52,387 nt of DNA from Mycobacterium aquaticum (GTDB taxonomy: Bacteria; Actinomycetota; Actinomycetes; Mycobacteriales; Mycobacteriaceae). Positions 7,224 to 14,783 of the stretch are shown here, one piece after another. Position 1 is the first letter of the stretch, and each line of letters opens with the position of its first letter. Position numbers and translations under genes: made by a program. The stretch spans positions 1 to 52,387 of the forward strand of contig NZ_MVHF01000056.1 in assembly GCF_002086485.1 (NCBI RefSeq), given 5' to 3'. The notes beneath the pieces were generated by a model. The model saw only the letters and a list, made by a program, of their open reading frames with translations, was not told the DNA's origin and made no database searches.

Positions 7224-9481
7224 GCCAGCCTGTCCCGAAGCTCGGGGAGGATCTGTTCGCGGATGATCGGGGACAAATCGTTCTCGTCGTCGGAATCGAC
7301 ATCGAACCAGACGATCTCGGCGATCTCGGCTCTCGCAGAGGGTGACCCGTCCAGGGTGCCTTCGAAGGCGTGGATCTCCAGTTCCACCCCCGGCTCGAAC
7401 GCGGCCCGACTGGTGAAGACATCCCAGAATCCGACGCCTGACGGCATCACGCCGAGCTCTTCCTTGAGCTCGCGATCCAGGGCCTCTGCAGGCGTCTCCC
7501 CCGATTCGATGGTGCCACCGGGCAGGATCAACAGATCTCGTCCACGCTTGCGCAGCAACAGCAGTCGTCGACCACCGACGCACACCAGACCCGCCTTCAC
7601 GATCCGGCCGGCACCGAGACGCTGAAGCGCCTCCCCTAGTGCCCACACGCCGTACATCCACACGAAGGTGAATACCTCGGTGCCGGCGTGGTCCCCACCG
7701 TCCCGTGTCGAGGCCGCATCGGAGTCGGCGACCTGCCGCAGCACCACTGCAAGGGCCCGGCCGCACACTTCCCAGGCCTGCTCCGGACGCTCGTCGAGCC
7801 ACGCCATGGCTCCGAGTGCGACCGCCGCCGCGGTCGGGTGATGCCAGGACCGCCAAGCCCCGTGGCCCCCTTTCTTGATGTGCTCGAACGCCTCGTGCTC
7901 GCTCTGGAAGTTGTTACGTCGATTGGTCAGCTGTTTGAGCGCGAGATCCACCAGGCGGAGATCACGCTCCTCGACCAGCCCTCGTGCTGCCAACTGCCCG
8001 ACGAACCACAGCGCCCAACCGGCCGCGGCTGCACTCGCGGCGGTCCGGGTGAGCGTGTGCCCGATCTGCTCGTTGATCAGCACCTGGTCACGGAACTGGA
8101 TCCAGGTGTCCCGGGGGAATGCATCCAGATTCAGAAGCGCGCCGAAGGCCATCAGCGACGGGACGACCGCGACCCTGGTGTCATCGGTGAACCTCGCCCA
8201 ACCAGGTTCGTCGGCGCGCACCGCGCCCAGCAACCAGTCGCGCCCGTCGGCCAGAATCTGGGGGATCTCGTCTTTCAGCGCAGCCCACTGAGCCAGCGCC
8301 AGCAAGCAGAGGGCATGGGTGTGGGTGTTGACCTCACCGATCGTGACGCTGAGGAATCCGCCGTCGTCGCCCTGCATGCCCACCAGCCAGTCCACCTCGT
8401 CGGCCGGCTCATAATCCTGTCCCAGCACGTATTTGGTTGCCGCCAAGGCAATCAGCCCTTCAGCGGTGTTGGCCGCCCGCGGTGTCCCGTCCGGCGAGAG
8501 GCCCCAGTGTGTGGGCATCGCGAGCAGCCGCTGCAACCCCTGTCGGCAGATATCTCGCTGCTCCGGGATCAGCAGGTCGGGATACTCGCGCAACAGTGCG
8601 GGGTAGTCCGCCGGGCCTCGCCGTGCCTGGAAGTCTGCACCTTCGTCGGCGAGATTGACGAACCATTGTGCGACCGTGCGCAATACCGGACGATGACCGT
8701 CCTTGGCGACGTCGTAGGGCGCGATGTCGATACCGTATTTGTCCTCCAGGCGCGCCCGCAGATCCGCGGTCACGGTGTCGGGAAGCAGTGCCACGTGGCG
8801 TGGCCCGCGTTCCTTGAAGTCGCGGCTCAACAGGTCCAGGACGGTCAGGATATCGTTGTCTCCCAATCCATATCCCAGGAAGACCAACTCATAATTGAAG
8901 AACAGCGAATAGAGAAAGCGGGACAGCGGCTCATTTGTCTTGATGTGCTCGTAATCGGACGTGCTCAGCACAAATTTGCGACGGTCCGCGTCACCGTGCA
9001 GTTTGAACAGAAACGGCTTGCGCTCGCCGATCGTCGCCAGGCGAGCCCGATCATCGGACAGCAACGCGTCCAGGGGTCTCCGAAAGTGCTTGGCGTAGGC
9101 CGATTCCAGCGCCGAATCGTAGTTGGTGGTGATGAAACCGGCGCACGGCAACCGAACCAGATAGTCGTACACGCCGAGATCAGCCGGTAGCTCTCCACCG
9201 AAGATCTCGTACAACCGCTCGTCGACGCGGTGCCCCATCTTCTGGCGCAGATACTCACCGCAGCCCAGGTAATCGTAGGTGGTCAGCAACCCGCGCGCCA
9301 CAACTGCCTGCTCCTCGGACAGTCGCTTGACGCTCAGACCGTAGTCGATGAGGTTCTCGATCATCTCGACCCAAGACGGGAAGCCGAGCGGCCGCGACAT
9401 TCCCGCACCGATGAAGAAGACGACGGGCCGCTCAGCCTTGCGCAGGTGGGCTTCGACGCGAGCGATGTCAGGATGATCCAT
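7220..9481 (-). CDS. SIR2 / alpha-toroid / Nudix three-domain fusion protein
   Basis: A 753-residue multidomain protein. Residues 1-280 form a SIR2-like domain: nucleotide-binding GAGMS (25-29), TTNYD with N120 and D122, KLHG with H162, and GYGLGDND (203-210), so the predicted NAD-cleaving site is intact. Residues about 310-620 are helical repeats of the terpene-cyclase/prenyltransferase toroid kind (QGDDGGF 370-376, HTHALCLLALAQW, HPTAAAVALGAMAWL) without a clear catalytic motif. Residues about 625-753 are a Nudix hydrolase with a complete box from G656: E662, R670-E671, E674-E675, G677. It lies 12 nt after a PfkB-family kinase gene, apparently as its operon partner. GC is locally low (27 of 60 bases at 8881-8940). 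The domain calls are firm. A role in NAD-related defence or stress response is inference. Confidence 0.88.
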   Translation of the reverse strand: MDHPDIARVEAHLRKAERPVVFFIGAGMSRPLGFPSWVEMIENLIDYGLSVKRLSEEQAVVARGLLTTYDYLGCGEYLRQKMGHRVDERLYEIFGGELPADLGVYDYLVRLPCAGFITTNYDSALESAYAKHFRRPLDALLSDDRARLATIGERKPFLFKLHGDADRRKFVLSTSDYEHIKTNEPLSRFLYSLFFNYELVFLGYGLGDNDILTVLDLLSRDFKERGPRHVALLPDTVTADLRARLEDKYGIDIAPYDVAKDGHRPVLRTVAQWFVNLADEGADFQARRGPADYPALLREYPDLLIPEQRDICRQGLQRLLAMPTHWGLSPDGTPRAANTAEGLIALAATKYVLGQDYEPADEVDWLVGMQGDDGGFLSVTIGEVNTHTHALCLLALAQWAALKDEIPQILADGRDWLLGAVRADEPGWARFTDDTRVAVVPSLMAFGALLNLDAFPRDTWIQFRDQVLINEQIGHTLTRTAASAAAAGWALWFVGQLAARGLVEERDLRLVDLALKQLTNRRNNFQSEHEAFEHIKKGGHGAWRSWHHPTAAAVALGAMAWLDERPEQAWEVCGRALAVVLRQVADSDAASTRDGGDHAGTEVFTFVWMYGVWALGEALQRLGAGRIVKAGLVCVGGRRLLLLRKRGRDLLILPGGTIESGETPAEALDRELKEELGVMPSGVGFWDVFTSRAAFEPGVELEIHAFEGTLDGSPSARAEIAEIVWFDVDSDDENDLSPIIREQILPELRDRLA

Positions 9482-9493
9482 GGTGTGCCTTAT

Positions 9494-10408
9494 TCATGTG
9501 TAGTAACGCACTTCGGGGTCGGGGATCTCGGGCGGCCGCTCCGGGCGGGCGGCATTGCGGTACCGCAAAACGCCGTCGATGCGGGAGTGTCCGAATGACT
9601 GAGCAGTGGTCATGGCCACCTTCAGGGCGGTGGGCAGATCGTCGCCCCGAACAACCGCAGCGGCCAGTGCGCCGAACGCGACGTCGCCTGCACCGAGCCA
9701 ACGTCCACCCGAAGCCGGCGGGATCTTCTGCGCCAGGTACCAGTCCGCCGATGCCGGGGCCAAGAGCGCTCCCCGATCGGCGAGGGTGACCAACGCGGCG
9801 CCTCCACGCGCCGCCAGGGTGCGTGCCACCCGGGCGATCGAGTCGTCGTCCCGGTCGCTCAACTGTTGACCCGTGGCGATCCGCAGCTCTTCGAGGTTCA
9901 ACCCGACAAAAGTGGGCCGCGGATTCAGCAGGCTTACGACCGGAGCACTCAGCGATGCGCTGGTCAATAACCAACTGGCGACGTTCGTGCGAGCGGATTG
10001 CGTGATGGCCGCCTGCAGAACCCGTTGATCGAAGTCGGTACCGATCATCGTCGGCGTGCTCACGATCTGCCCGACGATGTCAGGTGTGACGGCAGAGTAG
10101 GCACCGCCGGCATCGAACGACTCCGATATGAGTGACCCGCTACCGTCGACGAGGGCCCGGCAGATCGGCATTGATTGCGGCGGCGCGACGGCGTTCCACT
10201 CTATGGCGGCGGTGGCCAGGAAGTTCGCGAAGTATTCGGCAACCGCCCCGTGGTAGCTGGGCGAGCAGAACTCGACCGCACATCCGGACATCGCCGCCGT
10301 CAGTGCGGCGTGTAGGCACGTGCCGCCGAAACCGATGGAGCGGTCGCGGTCGCCGTCGCTGATGACGATGTCGAGCACGGCAGACCCGACGACAGCAAGC
10401 TCGTGCAC
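9494..10408 (-). CDS. PfkB-family (ribokinase-like) sugar/nucleoside kinase
   Basis: A 304-residue PfkB-family kinase. It has the N-terminal strand ELAVVGSAVLDIV, the GFGGTCLHAALTAAMSG substrate-binding region (27-42), NLEE (171-174) and the anion-hole motif GAGD (239-242) with catalytic base D242. The DT that usually precedes GAGD is replaced by WL, which is atypical. The substrate is unknown; family members phosphorylate ribose, adenosine, fructose and similar compounds. The GTG at 10408 is chosen because GGGAGG lies about 6 nt upstream; the longer frame would run into the divergent oxidase gene. It is the first gene of the operon with the SIR2-Nudix protein, so its substrate may be a product or precursor of NAD or ADP-ribose chemistry. 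Confidence 0.85.
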   Translation of the reverse strand: MHELAVVGSAVLDIVISDGDRDRSIGFGGTCLHAALTAAMSGCAVEFCSPSYHGAVAEYFANFLATAAIEWNAVAPPQSMPICRALVDGSGSLISESFDAGGAYSAVTPDIVGQIVSTPTMIGTDFDQRVLQAAITQSARTNVASWLLTSASLSAPVVSLLNPRPTFVGLNLEELRIATGQQLSDRDDDSIARVARTLAARGGAALVTLADRGALLAPASADWYLAQKIPPASGGRWLGAGDVAFGALAAAVVRGDDLPTALKVAMTTAQSFGHSRIDGVLRYRNAARPERPPEIPDPEVRYYT

Positions 10409-10541
10409 AGACCCTCCCCGAGCCGCGTCGAAACTACGTGCCGATGACCCCACAAAACTGCAGGTCCGGACGACCCTAGCGGACTCCGGGCACCGATGAA
10501 GGATTTCACAGCGACCCGATGTCCGGTCGTAGCATCGAGCC

Positions 10542-11909
10542 GTGACCCACACCGCGCTGCCTGAGTTGATCTCCGCCCTTCCCGCAGGAGTCGTCGTCAC
10601 TGACCCGGACATCCTGGCTTCCTACCGGCAGGATCGCGCCGCCGATCCGGGCGCGGGCACTCCCCTGGCCGTTGTGCGACCGACCCGCACCGAGGAAGTC
10701 CAGCAGGTGCTGCGGTGGGCCACCGAGCACAAGGTGGCGGTGGTGCCCCGCGGGGCCGGCACCGGCCTGTCGGGCGGGGCCACCGCACTGAACGGCGGCA
10801 TCGTGCTGTCGACCGAGAAGATGCGCGACATCACCGTCGACACGGTCACCCGCACGGCAGTCGTGCAACCCGGCCTGCTCAACGCCGAGGTGAAGAAAGC
10901 CGTTGCCGCCCATGGGCTCTGGTACCCGCCGGACCCGTCATCGTTCGAGATCTGCAGCATCGGTGGCAACGTCGCCACCAACGCAGGCGGCCTGTGTTGC
11001 GTCAAGTACGGCGTCACCACCGACTACGTGCTGGGCCTCCAGGTGGTCCTGGCCGACGGCACCGCGGTGCGCCTCGGTGGCCCGCGCTTGAAAGACGTTG
11101 CGGGCCTGAGCCTGACGAAGTTGTTCGTCGGCAGCGAGGGCACGCTCGGGGTGGTTACCGAAGTGACGCTGCGGCTGTTGCCGCCGCAGCACTCGCCGTG
11201 CACCGTGGTGGCCACATTCGACTCGGTCGAGGCCGCGGCGGCCTCGGTCGTGAAGATCACCGGCAAGATCCGGCCGTCCATGCTGGAGTTCATGGATTCG
11301 GCGGCCATCAACGCCGTCGAGGACAAACTGAAGATGGGCCTGGACCGCACCGCGGCGGCCATGATGGTGGCCGCCTCCGACGACCGGGGCGCCGCGGGCG
11401 CCGACGACGTCGCGTTCATGGCCGAGGTGTTCACCGAATGCGGTGCCACCGAAGTGTTCTCGACATCGGATCCCGACGAGGGCGAAGCGTTCGTGGCGGC
11501 CCGCCGGTTCGCGATCCCGGCCGTGGAGGCCAAGGGCTCACTGCTACTGGAGGACGTCGGGGTGCCGCTGCCCGCACTGGCCGAACTGGTCGGCGGCGTC
11601 GCCAAGATCGCCGAGCAGCACGACCTGCTGATCTCGGTGATCGCACACGCCGGTGACGGCAACACCCATCCGCTGATCGTGTTCGACCCGGCAGACCCTG
11701 ACATGACGCGGCGGGCCGAGCTCGCGTTTGGCGAGATCATGGACCTGGCAGTCGGTTTGGGCGGCACCATCACCGGCGAACACGGCGTCGGCCGGCTCAA
11801 GCGGCCGTGGCTGGCCGGTCAGATCGGCCCCGACGCAATGGCCCTCAACCACCGCATCAAGCAGGCGCTGGACCCGGACAACATCCTCAATCCGGGTGCG
11901 GCCATCTAG
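10542..11909 (+). CDS. FAD-linked oxidase (GlcD-like D-2-hydroxyacid dehydrogenase)
   Basis: A 455-residue flavoprotein of the VAO/PCMH family. The FAD-binding half has VVPRGAGTGLSGGA and GGNVATNAGGLCCVKYG. The C-terminal half has the substrate-domain motifs HAGDGNTHP and GTITGEHGVGRLK seen in GlcD and D-lactate dehydrogenases. It probably oxidises a D-2-hydroxyacid such as glycolate or D-lactate to the 2-oxoacid. It corresponds to Rv1257c. It starts with GTG and is divergent from the PfkB gene with 133 bp between. It ends 3 bp before the convergent rhomboid gene. Confidence 0.92.
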   Translation: MTHTALPELISALPAGVVVTDPDILASYRQDRAADPGAGTPLAVVRPTRTEEVQQVLRWATEHKVAVVPRGAGTGLSGGATALNGGIVLSTEKMRDITVDTVTRTAVVQPGLLNAEVKKAVAAHGLWYPPDPSSFEICSIGGNVATNAGGLCCVKYGVTTDYVLGLQVVLADGTAVRLGGPRLKDVAGLSLTKLFVGSEGTLGVVTEVTLRLLPPQHSPCTVVATFDSVEAAAASVVKITGKIRPSMLEFMDSAAINAVEDKLKMGLDRTAAAMMVAASDDRGAAGADDVAFMAEVFTECGATEVFSTSDPDEGEAFVAARRFAIPAVEAKGSLLLEDVGVPLPALAELVGGVAKIAEQHDLLISVIAHAGDGNTHPLIVFDPADPDMTRRAELAFGEIMDLAVGLGGTITGEHGVGRLKRPWLAGQIGPDAMALNHRIKQALDPDNILNPGAAI

Positions 11910-11912
11910 CTC

Positions 11913-12785
11913 TCAGGTCATCCCGAAAGACGTCAGCAGCTGGTTGGTGCGGAACGCGATCAGTGCCACGAATATCAGCAACGCGCCGACCGAAACCCCG
12001 GCCTGGATCGCATTGCGATGTGCGCGCGGGGCGTAGACGAAGGCCGCTGCCACCGCGGCGCCGGTGAGCAGCCCACCGACGTGGCCCTGCCAGCTGATCG
12101 CGCCGGTCCCCAGGGTCGGGCCGACGAACGTGAACACCAGGTTGATGACGATGACCGCAGCGACCCAGCGCACGTCGAGCCGCAGCCGCCGCGCGACCAC
12201 GAAGATCGCGCCGAACAAGCCGAAGATCGCGCCCGACGCGCCTGCTGTCGCGGATTGCAGTGGCGACAGCAGATATACGAGCACCGAACCGCCCAGGCCG
12301 CTCAGTGCGTAGAGCACACCGAAACGCAGTCTCCCCAGCCACGCTTCCAGCGGCGGCCCGACCACGTAGAGCGCCCACATGTTGAACAGCAGATGCGTCA
12401 GGCCGTAGTGCAGGAAGGCCGAGGTGACCAGCCGGTAGTACTGGTCGTGGATGGCGATGCCCGGCGACCACAAGGTCAGTTCGCCCTCAAGGTTCTTCGA
12501 CGTCATCTGTAGCACGAACATCAGCACGTTGACCGCGATGAGTCCGTAGGTGAGCAGAGGAGTGCCGTTGCTCAGCTTCCCGCCGAACTGGGTGCGTGGT
12601 GCCCGCACGGATTTGGCGCCCTCGTTGACGCATTCCACGCACTGGTGACCGACAGCGGCCGAGCGCATGCACTCTGGGCAGATGTACCGCTGACAACGCG
12701 TGCACCGTACATACGTCTGGCGGTCGGGATGCCGGTAACACGTCGGCGTCGCGGCAGGTGACTGCGGCGTGTTGGGAATGCTCAC
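11913..12785 (-). CDS. Rhomboid intramembrane serine protease with N-terminal zinc-binding segment
   Basis: A membrane protein of about 290 residues. The N-terminal 60 residues have a Cys/His cluster (CYRHPD, CTRCQRYICPEC, HQCVEC) like a B-box zinc finger. Then come six or seven hydrophobic helices with the rhomboid signatures HLLFNMWAL, catalytic GASGAIFG (Ser) and GHVGG (His). Rhomboids cleave transmembrane segments within the bilayer. Two GTG starts are possible (12785 or 12806) and neither has a clear ribosome-binding site. The gene lies outside the synteny with M. tuberculosis at this place. Confidence 0.88.
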   Translation of the reverse strand: MSIPNTPQSPAATPTCYRHPDRQTYVRCTRCQRYICPECMRSAAVGHQCVECVNEGAKSVRAPRTQFGGKLSNGTPLLTYGLIAVNVLMFVLQMTSKNLEGELTLWSPGIAIHDQYYRLVTSAFLHYGLTHLLFNMWALYVVGPPLEAWLGRLRFGVLYALSGLGGSVLVYLLSPLQSATAGASGAIFGLFGAIFVVARRLRLDVRWVAAVIVINLVFTFVGPTLGTGAISWQGHVGGLLTGAAVAAAFVYAPRAHRNAIQAGVSVGALLIFVALIAFRTNQLLTSFGMT

Positions 12786-12842
12786 GGCGCCGAGCCTAGT
12801 CGGCACCCGGCGAACGTCGAGCGATCCGAACTGCCCAGCCGA

Positions 12843-13469
12843 TCACAGTCGACTGGCAGCGAAACCGGCCGCCTCGTCGACCCTGCCGGTCTGGACATAC
12901 GCGGTGTGTGCGCCCCAGTCCTGGCCGTCGGAGCAGATCAAATCGTTGGGCACGCAGACGTCGATGGTCTTACCGGTATACGCGGGGCCGATGCTGGGCA
13001 GCGGGCCATGCATGAGCGTGGCCGCATAGGCGCTCTCGAGGTTGCCGAACAGCACCACTGCGGCAACGTGATCGGCGATCTGCGGGGGCATCCCCGTCGT
13101 GGTCAAGCTGATGACGCCTGCCCCTTGCGAGTAGCCGCCGAGCACCATCCGGGTTTTGGGGCAGGTCGCGGCGATGGATTGAATGTGACCGCTCGCATCA
13201 GAGGATCCGTCGGGCATCCCGGTGTCGAAATCCCAGGTGGCTGGGTAGTCGACGGCGTACGCCTCGACCGAGCGTGCGCCCACTTTCGAGGCGAGCGAAT
13301 CGACGAAGGCCTGCCCTACTTCGCCGAGCCCCGGAGGTTGTGTTGTGCCACGGGCGAATACCACCTCAATATCTGGGCACGCGGCCGCGGAGGCGGGTGG
13401 TGCGGCAATGCAGGCAGCCGACAGTGCGCACACCGCCGCGACCACTGCCGTGCAGATGTAGCTCTTCAA
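12843..13469 (-). CDS. Secreted cutinase family esterase
   Basis: A 208-residue exported protein with a signal peptide (MKSYICTAVVAAVCAL through PASAAA). The mature part has the cutinase pattern: CPDIEVVFARGT, nucleophile GYSQGAG, then VCVPNDLICSDG supplying the Asp and AHTAYV supplying the His. Paired cysteines are in the usual places. Mycobacterial cutinase-like proteins hydrolyse lipid esters outside the cell. It is divergent from the HSL-type esterase; the 174 bp between them contain a TetR-type operator shared with the monooxygenase/hydrolase operon, so it probably belongs to that regulon. Confidence 0.92.
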   Translation of the reverse strand: MKSYICTAVVAAVCALSAACIAAPPASAAACPDIEVVFARGTTQPPGLGEVGQAFVDSLASKVGARSVEAYAVDYPATWDFDTGMPDGSSDASGHIQSIAATCPKTRMVLGGYSQGAGVISLTTTGMPPQIADHVAAVVLFGNLESAYAATLMHGPLPSIGPAYTGKTIDVCVPNDLICSDGQDWGAHTAYVQTGRVDEAAGFAASRL

Positions 13470-13511
13470 AAGGTCCCCATTCGCCAGTACGTCGCCGGGC
13501 GCGATTGGCCA

Positions 13512-13554
13512 CTCGAATCATTTATGGCTACAGTGTATCCACAAGTGATTCGAG
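13512..13554. promoter_or_regulatory. TetR-type operator inside a larger concentric palindrome
   Basis: The core TGGCTACAGTGTATCCA (13525-13541) is a 17-bp dyad with half-site TGG(C/A)TAC. It matches 14 of 17 bases, in the same orientation, of the site at 18064-18080 beside the TetR gene. It is flanked by a perfect 9-bp inverted repeat, CTCGAATCA (13512-13520) and TGATTCGAG (13546-13554), whose centre, 13533, is the same as that of the core. It lies between the divergent cutinase and esterase genes. Regulation by the TetR encoded at 18093 is inferred. Confidence 0.65.
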
Positions 13555-13643
13555 GCGATCCTATGGACACGGTAGAGAGATCAGCAGCACGGTGGCACCG
13601 GTGGCGAGTCACCTTTCCCCGCCCGTTGACGAGAAGGGAACGC

Positions 13644-14690
13644 ATGATGTCGACACAACCCGGTCGAGACCCCGCGCGAGACCGCGCTGGGGACTCCGGG
13701 CCTAGACCGGTCAAGATCTCCGCTGCAGCGGCGCGCATAGCCGCGACCGCCCCACCCGGCCGAATCCCCGTGCCGATCAACCGACTTACGGCACCTCTCA
13801 TCCGAGCAGTAAGCCATTGGCGCTCTCGTCACCAGATACGAACTGCGCACACGAACTTCGAAGGTGACATCGTCAAGGACAGTGTCGCCGGAGTGCGAGT
13901 CACCCGCATCACACCCCACACCACCGCTGCGGCAGAATTCAGCGGCGGACCCGCGAAAGAGTCCGGCAAGCCCTTCATCGTGTACGTCCACGGAGGCGCG
14001 TTCCTCGTCGGCGGTCCGGTCGACCCCATCGTGCTCGCCCTGGCCGCCGGCACTGGGCTCCCCGCCGTATCCGTGCAATACGACCTCATCCCGGAGCAGC
14101 GTTATCCCGTCGCACTAGACCAAGTGACAGCAGTGTGGCGTGCCCTCACCTCGAACTGGTCAGGATCCGCCATGCTCGTGGCGCAATCCGCCGGGGGGAA
14201 CCTTGCCCTGGCGCTTCTGAGCAGGATCGTGTCCGGTCTTCCCGGCGACGCTGGCCTCGTACACCCGGCCGGTGTCGTCCTCTTCTCGCCTTGGTCCGAC
14301 TTGATGCCACCGGGTTCAAGGGAGTCCAGCCGCATGGTCAACGAGGGCCTCGACGCGCGCATTCGCTGGAATGGAATGCTCGATCGAGCGGCCTCGCTCT
14401 ATGCCGGCGCCGAGTCGACATCCACGCCGGCGGTTTCCCCCATCAACGGTCGCTTCAAGGGGCTCCGCGCGCCCGTCCTGCTCACGACCGCCTCCCTGGA
14501 CCTGTTCGCGCCCGATTGCGAGCGCCTGGCCGAGGTTCTTCGCCGCGACGGGGTGACGGTCACGCTGGACTCCACCCCCGGGCTGTGGCACGTCTACCAA
14601 ACCGAGCCCGAATTGCCCGAAACCGCGGCGTCATTCGACCTCGCCACGAGGTTCATCACCGATGCGCTTGGGCGACCTCAGCAACGCTGA
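13644..14690 (+). CDS. HSL-type alpha/beta hydrolase (esterase/lipase)
   Basis: A 348-residue esterase of the hormone-sensitive-lipase family. The oxyanion motif is VYVHGGAF and the nucleophile elbow is AQSAGGN (the usual G-D/E-SAGG is changed to AQSAGG). The acid and histidine lie in SLDLFAPDC and GLWHVYQ. The ATG pair at 13644/13647 follows GAAGGGAA; the longer open frame upstream is not needed. It probably hydrolyses short or medium acyl esters in the cytosol. The shared operator in its promoter links it to the neighbouring catabolic operon. Confidence 0.88.
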   Translation: MMSTQPGRDPARDRAGDSGPRPVKISAAAARIAATAPPGRIPVPINRLTAPLIRAVSHWRSRHQIRTAHTNFEGDIVKDSVAGVRVTRITPHTTAAAEFSGGPAKESGKPFIVYVHGGAFLVGGPVDPIVLALAAGTGLPAVSVQYDLIPEQRYPVALDQVTAVWRALTSNWSGSAMLVAQSAGGNLALALLSRIVSGLPGDAGLVHPAGVVLFSPWSDLMPPGSRESSRMVNEGLDARIRWNGMLDRAASLYAGAESTSTPAVSPINGRFKGLRAPVLLTTASLDLFAPDCERLAEVLRRDGVTVTLDSTPGLWHVYQTEPELPETAASFDLATRFITDALGRPQQR

Positions 14691-14710
14691 GCGACGTCAG
14701 CAACGCTGAG
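14677..14710 (+). repeat. Two tandem 19-bp units, each a short hairpin, at the esterase stop codon
   Basis: CTCAGCAACGCTGAG (14677-14691) is a 6-bp stem with an AAC loop. The same TCAGCAACGCTGAGCG is repeated 19 bp later (14697-14712), giving a second hairpin. The esterase stop codon is inside the first one. It may act as a weak terminator between the esterase and the convergent monooxygenase gene; there is no T-tract. Confidence 0.5.
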
Positions 14711-14783
14711 CGGCCAGCTGCCCCGACGCCCCACGTCACCGGTGAGTTCGCGGCTTGACAGTCCGACGTGAGCGCCTATCCGA

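Noticed and set aside
12906..13643. Upstream extension of the esterase frame
   Set aside because: It runs antisense through the cutinase gene. The ATG at 13644 has a good ribosome-binding site and the full domain.
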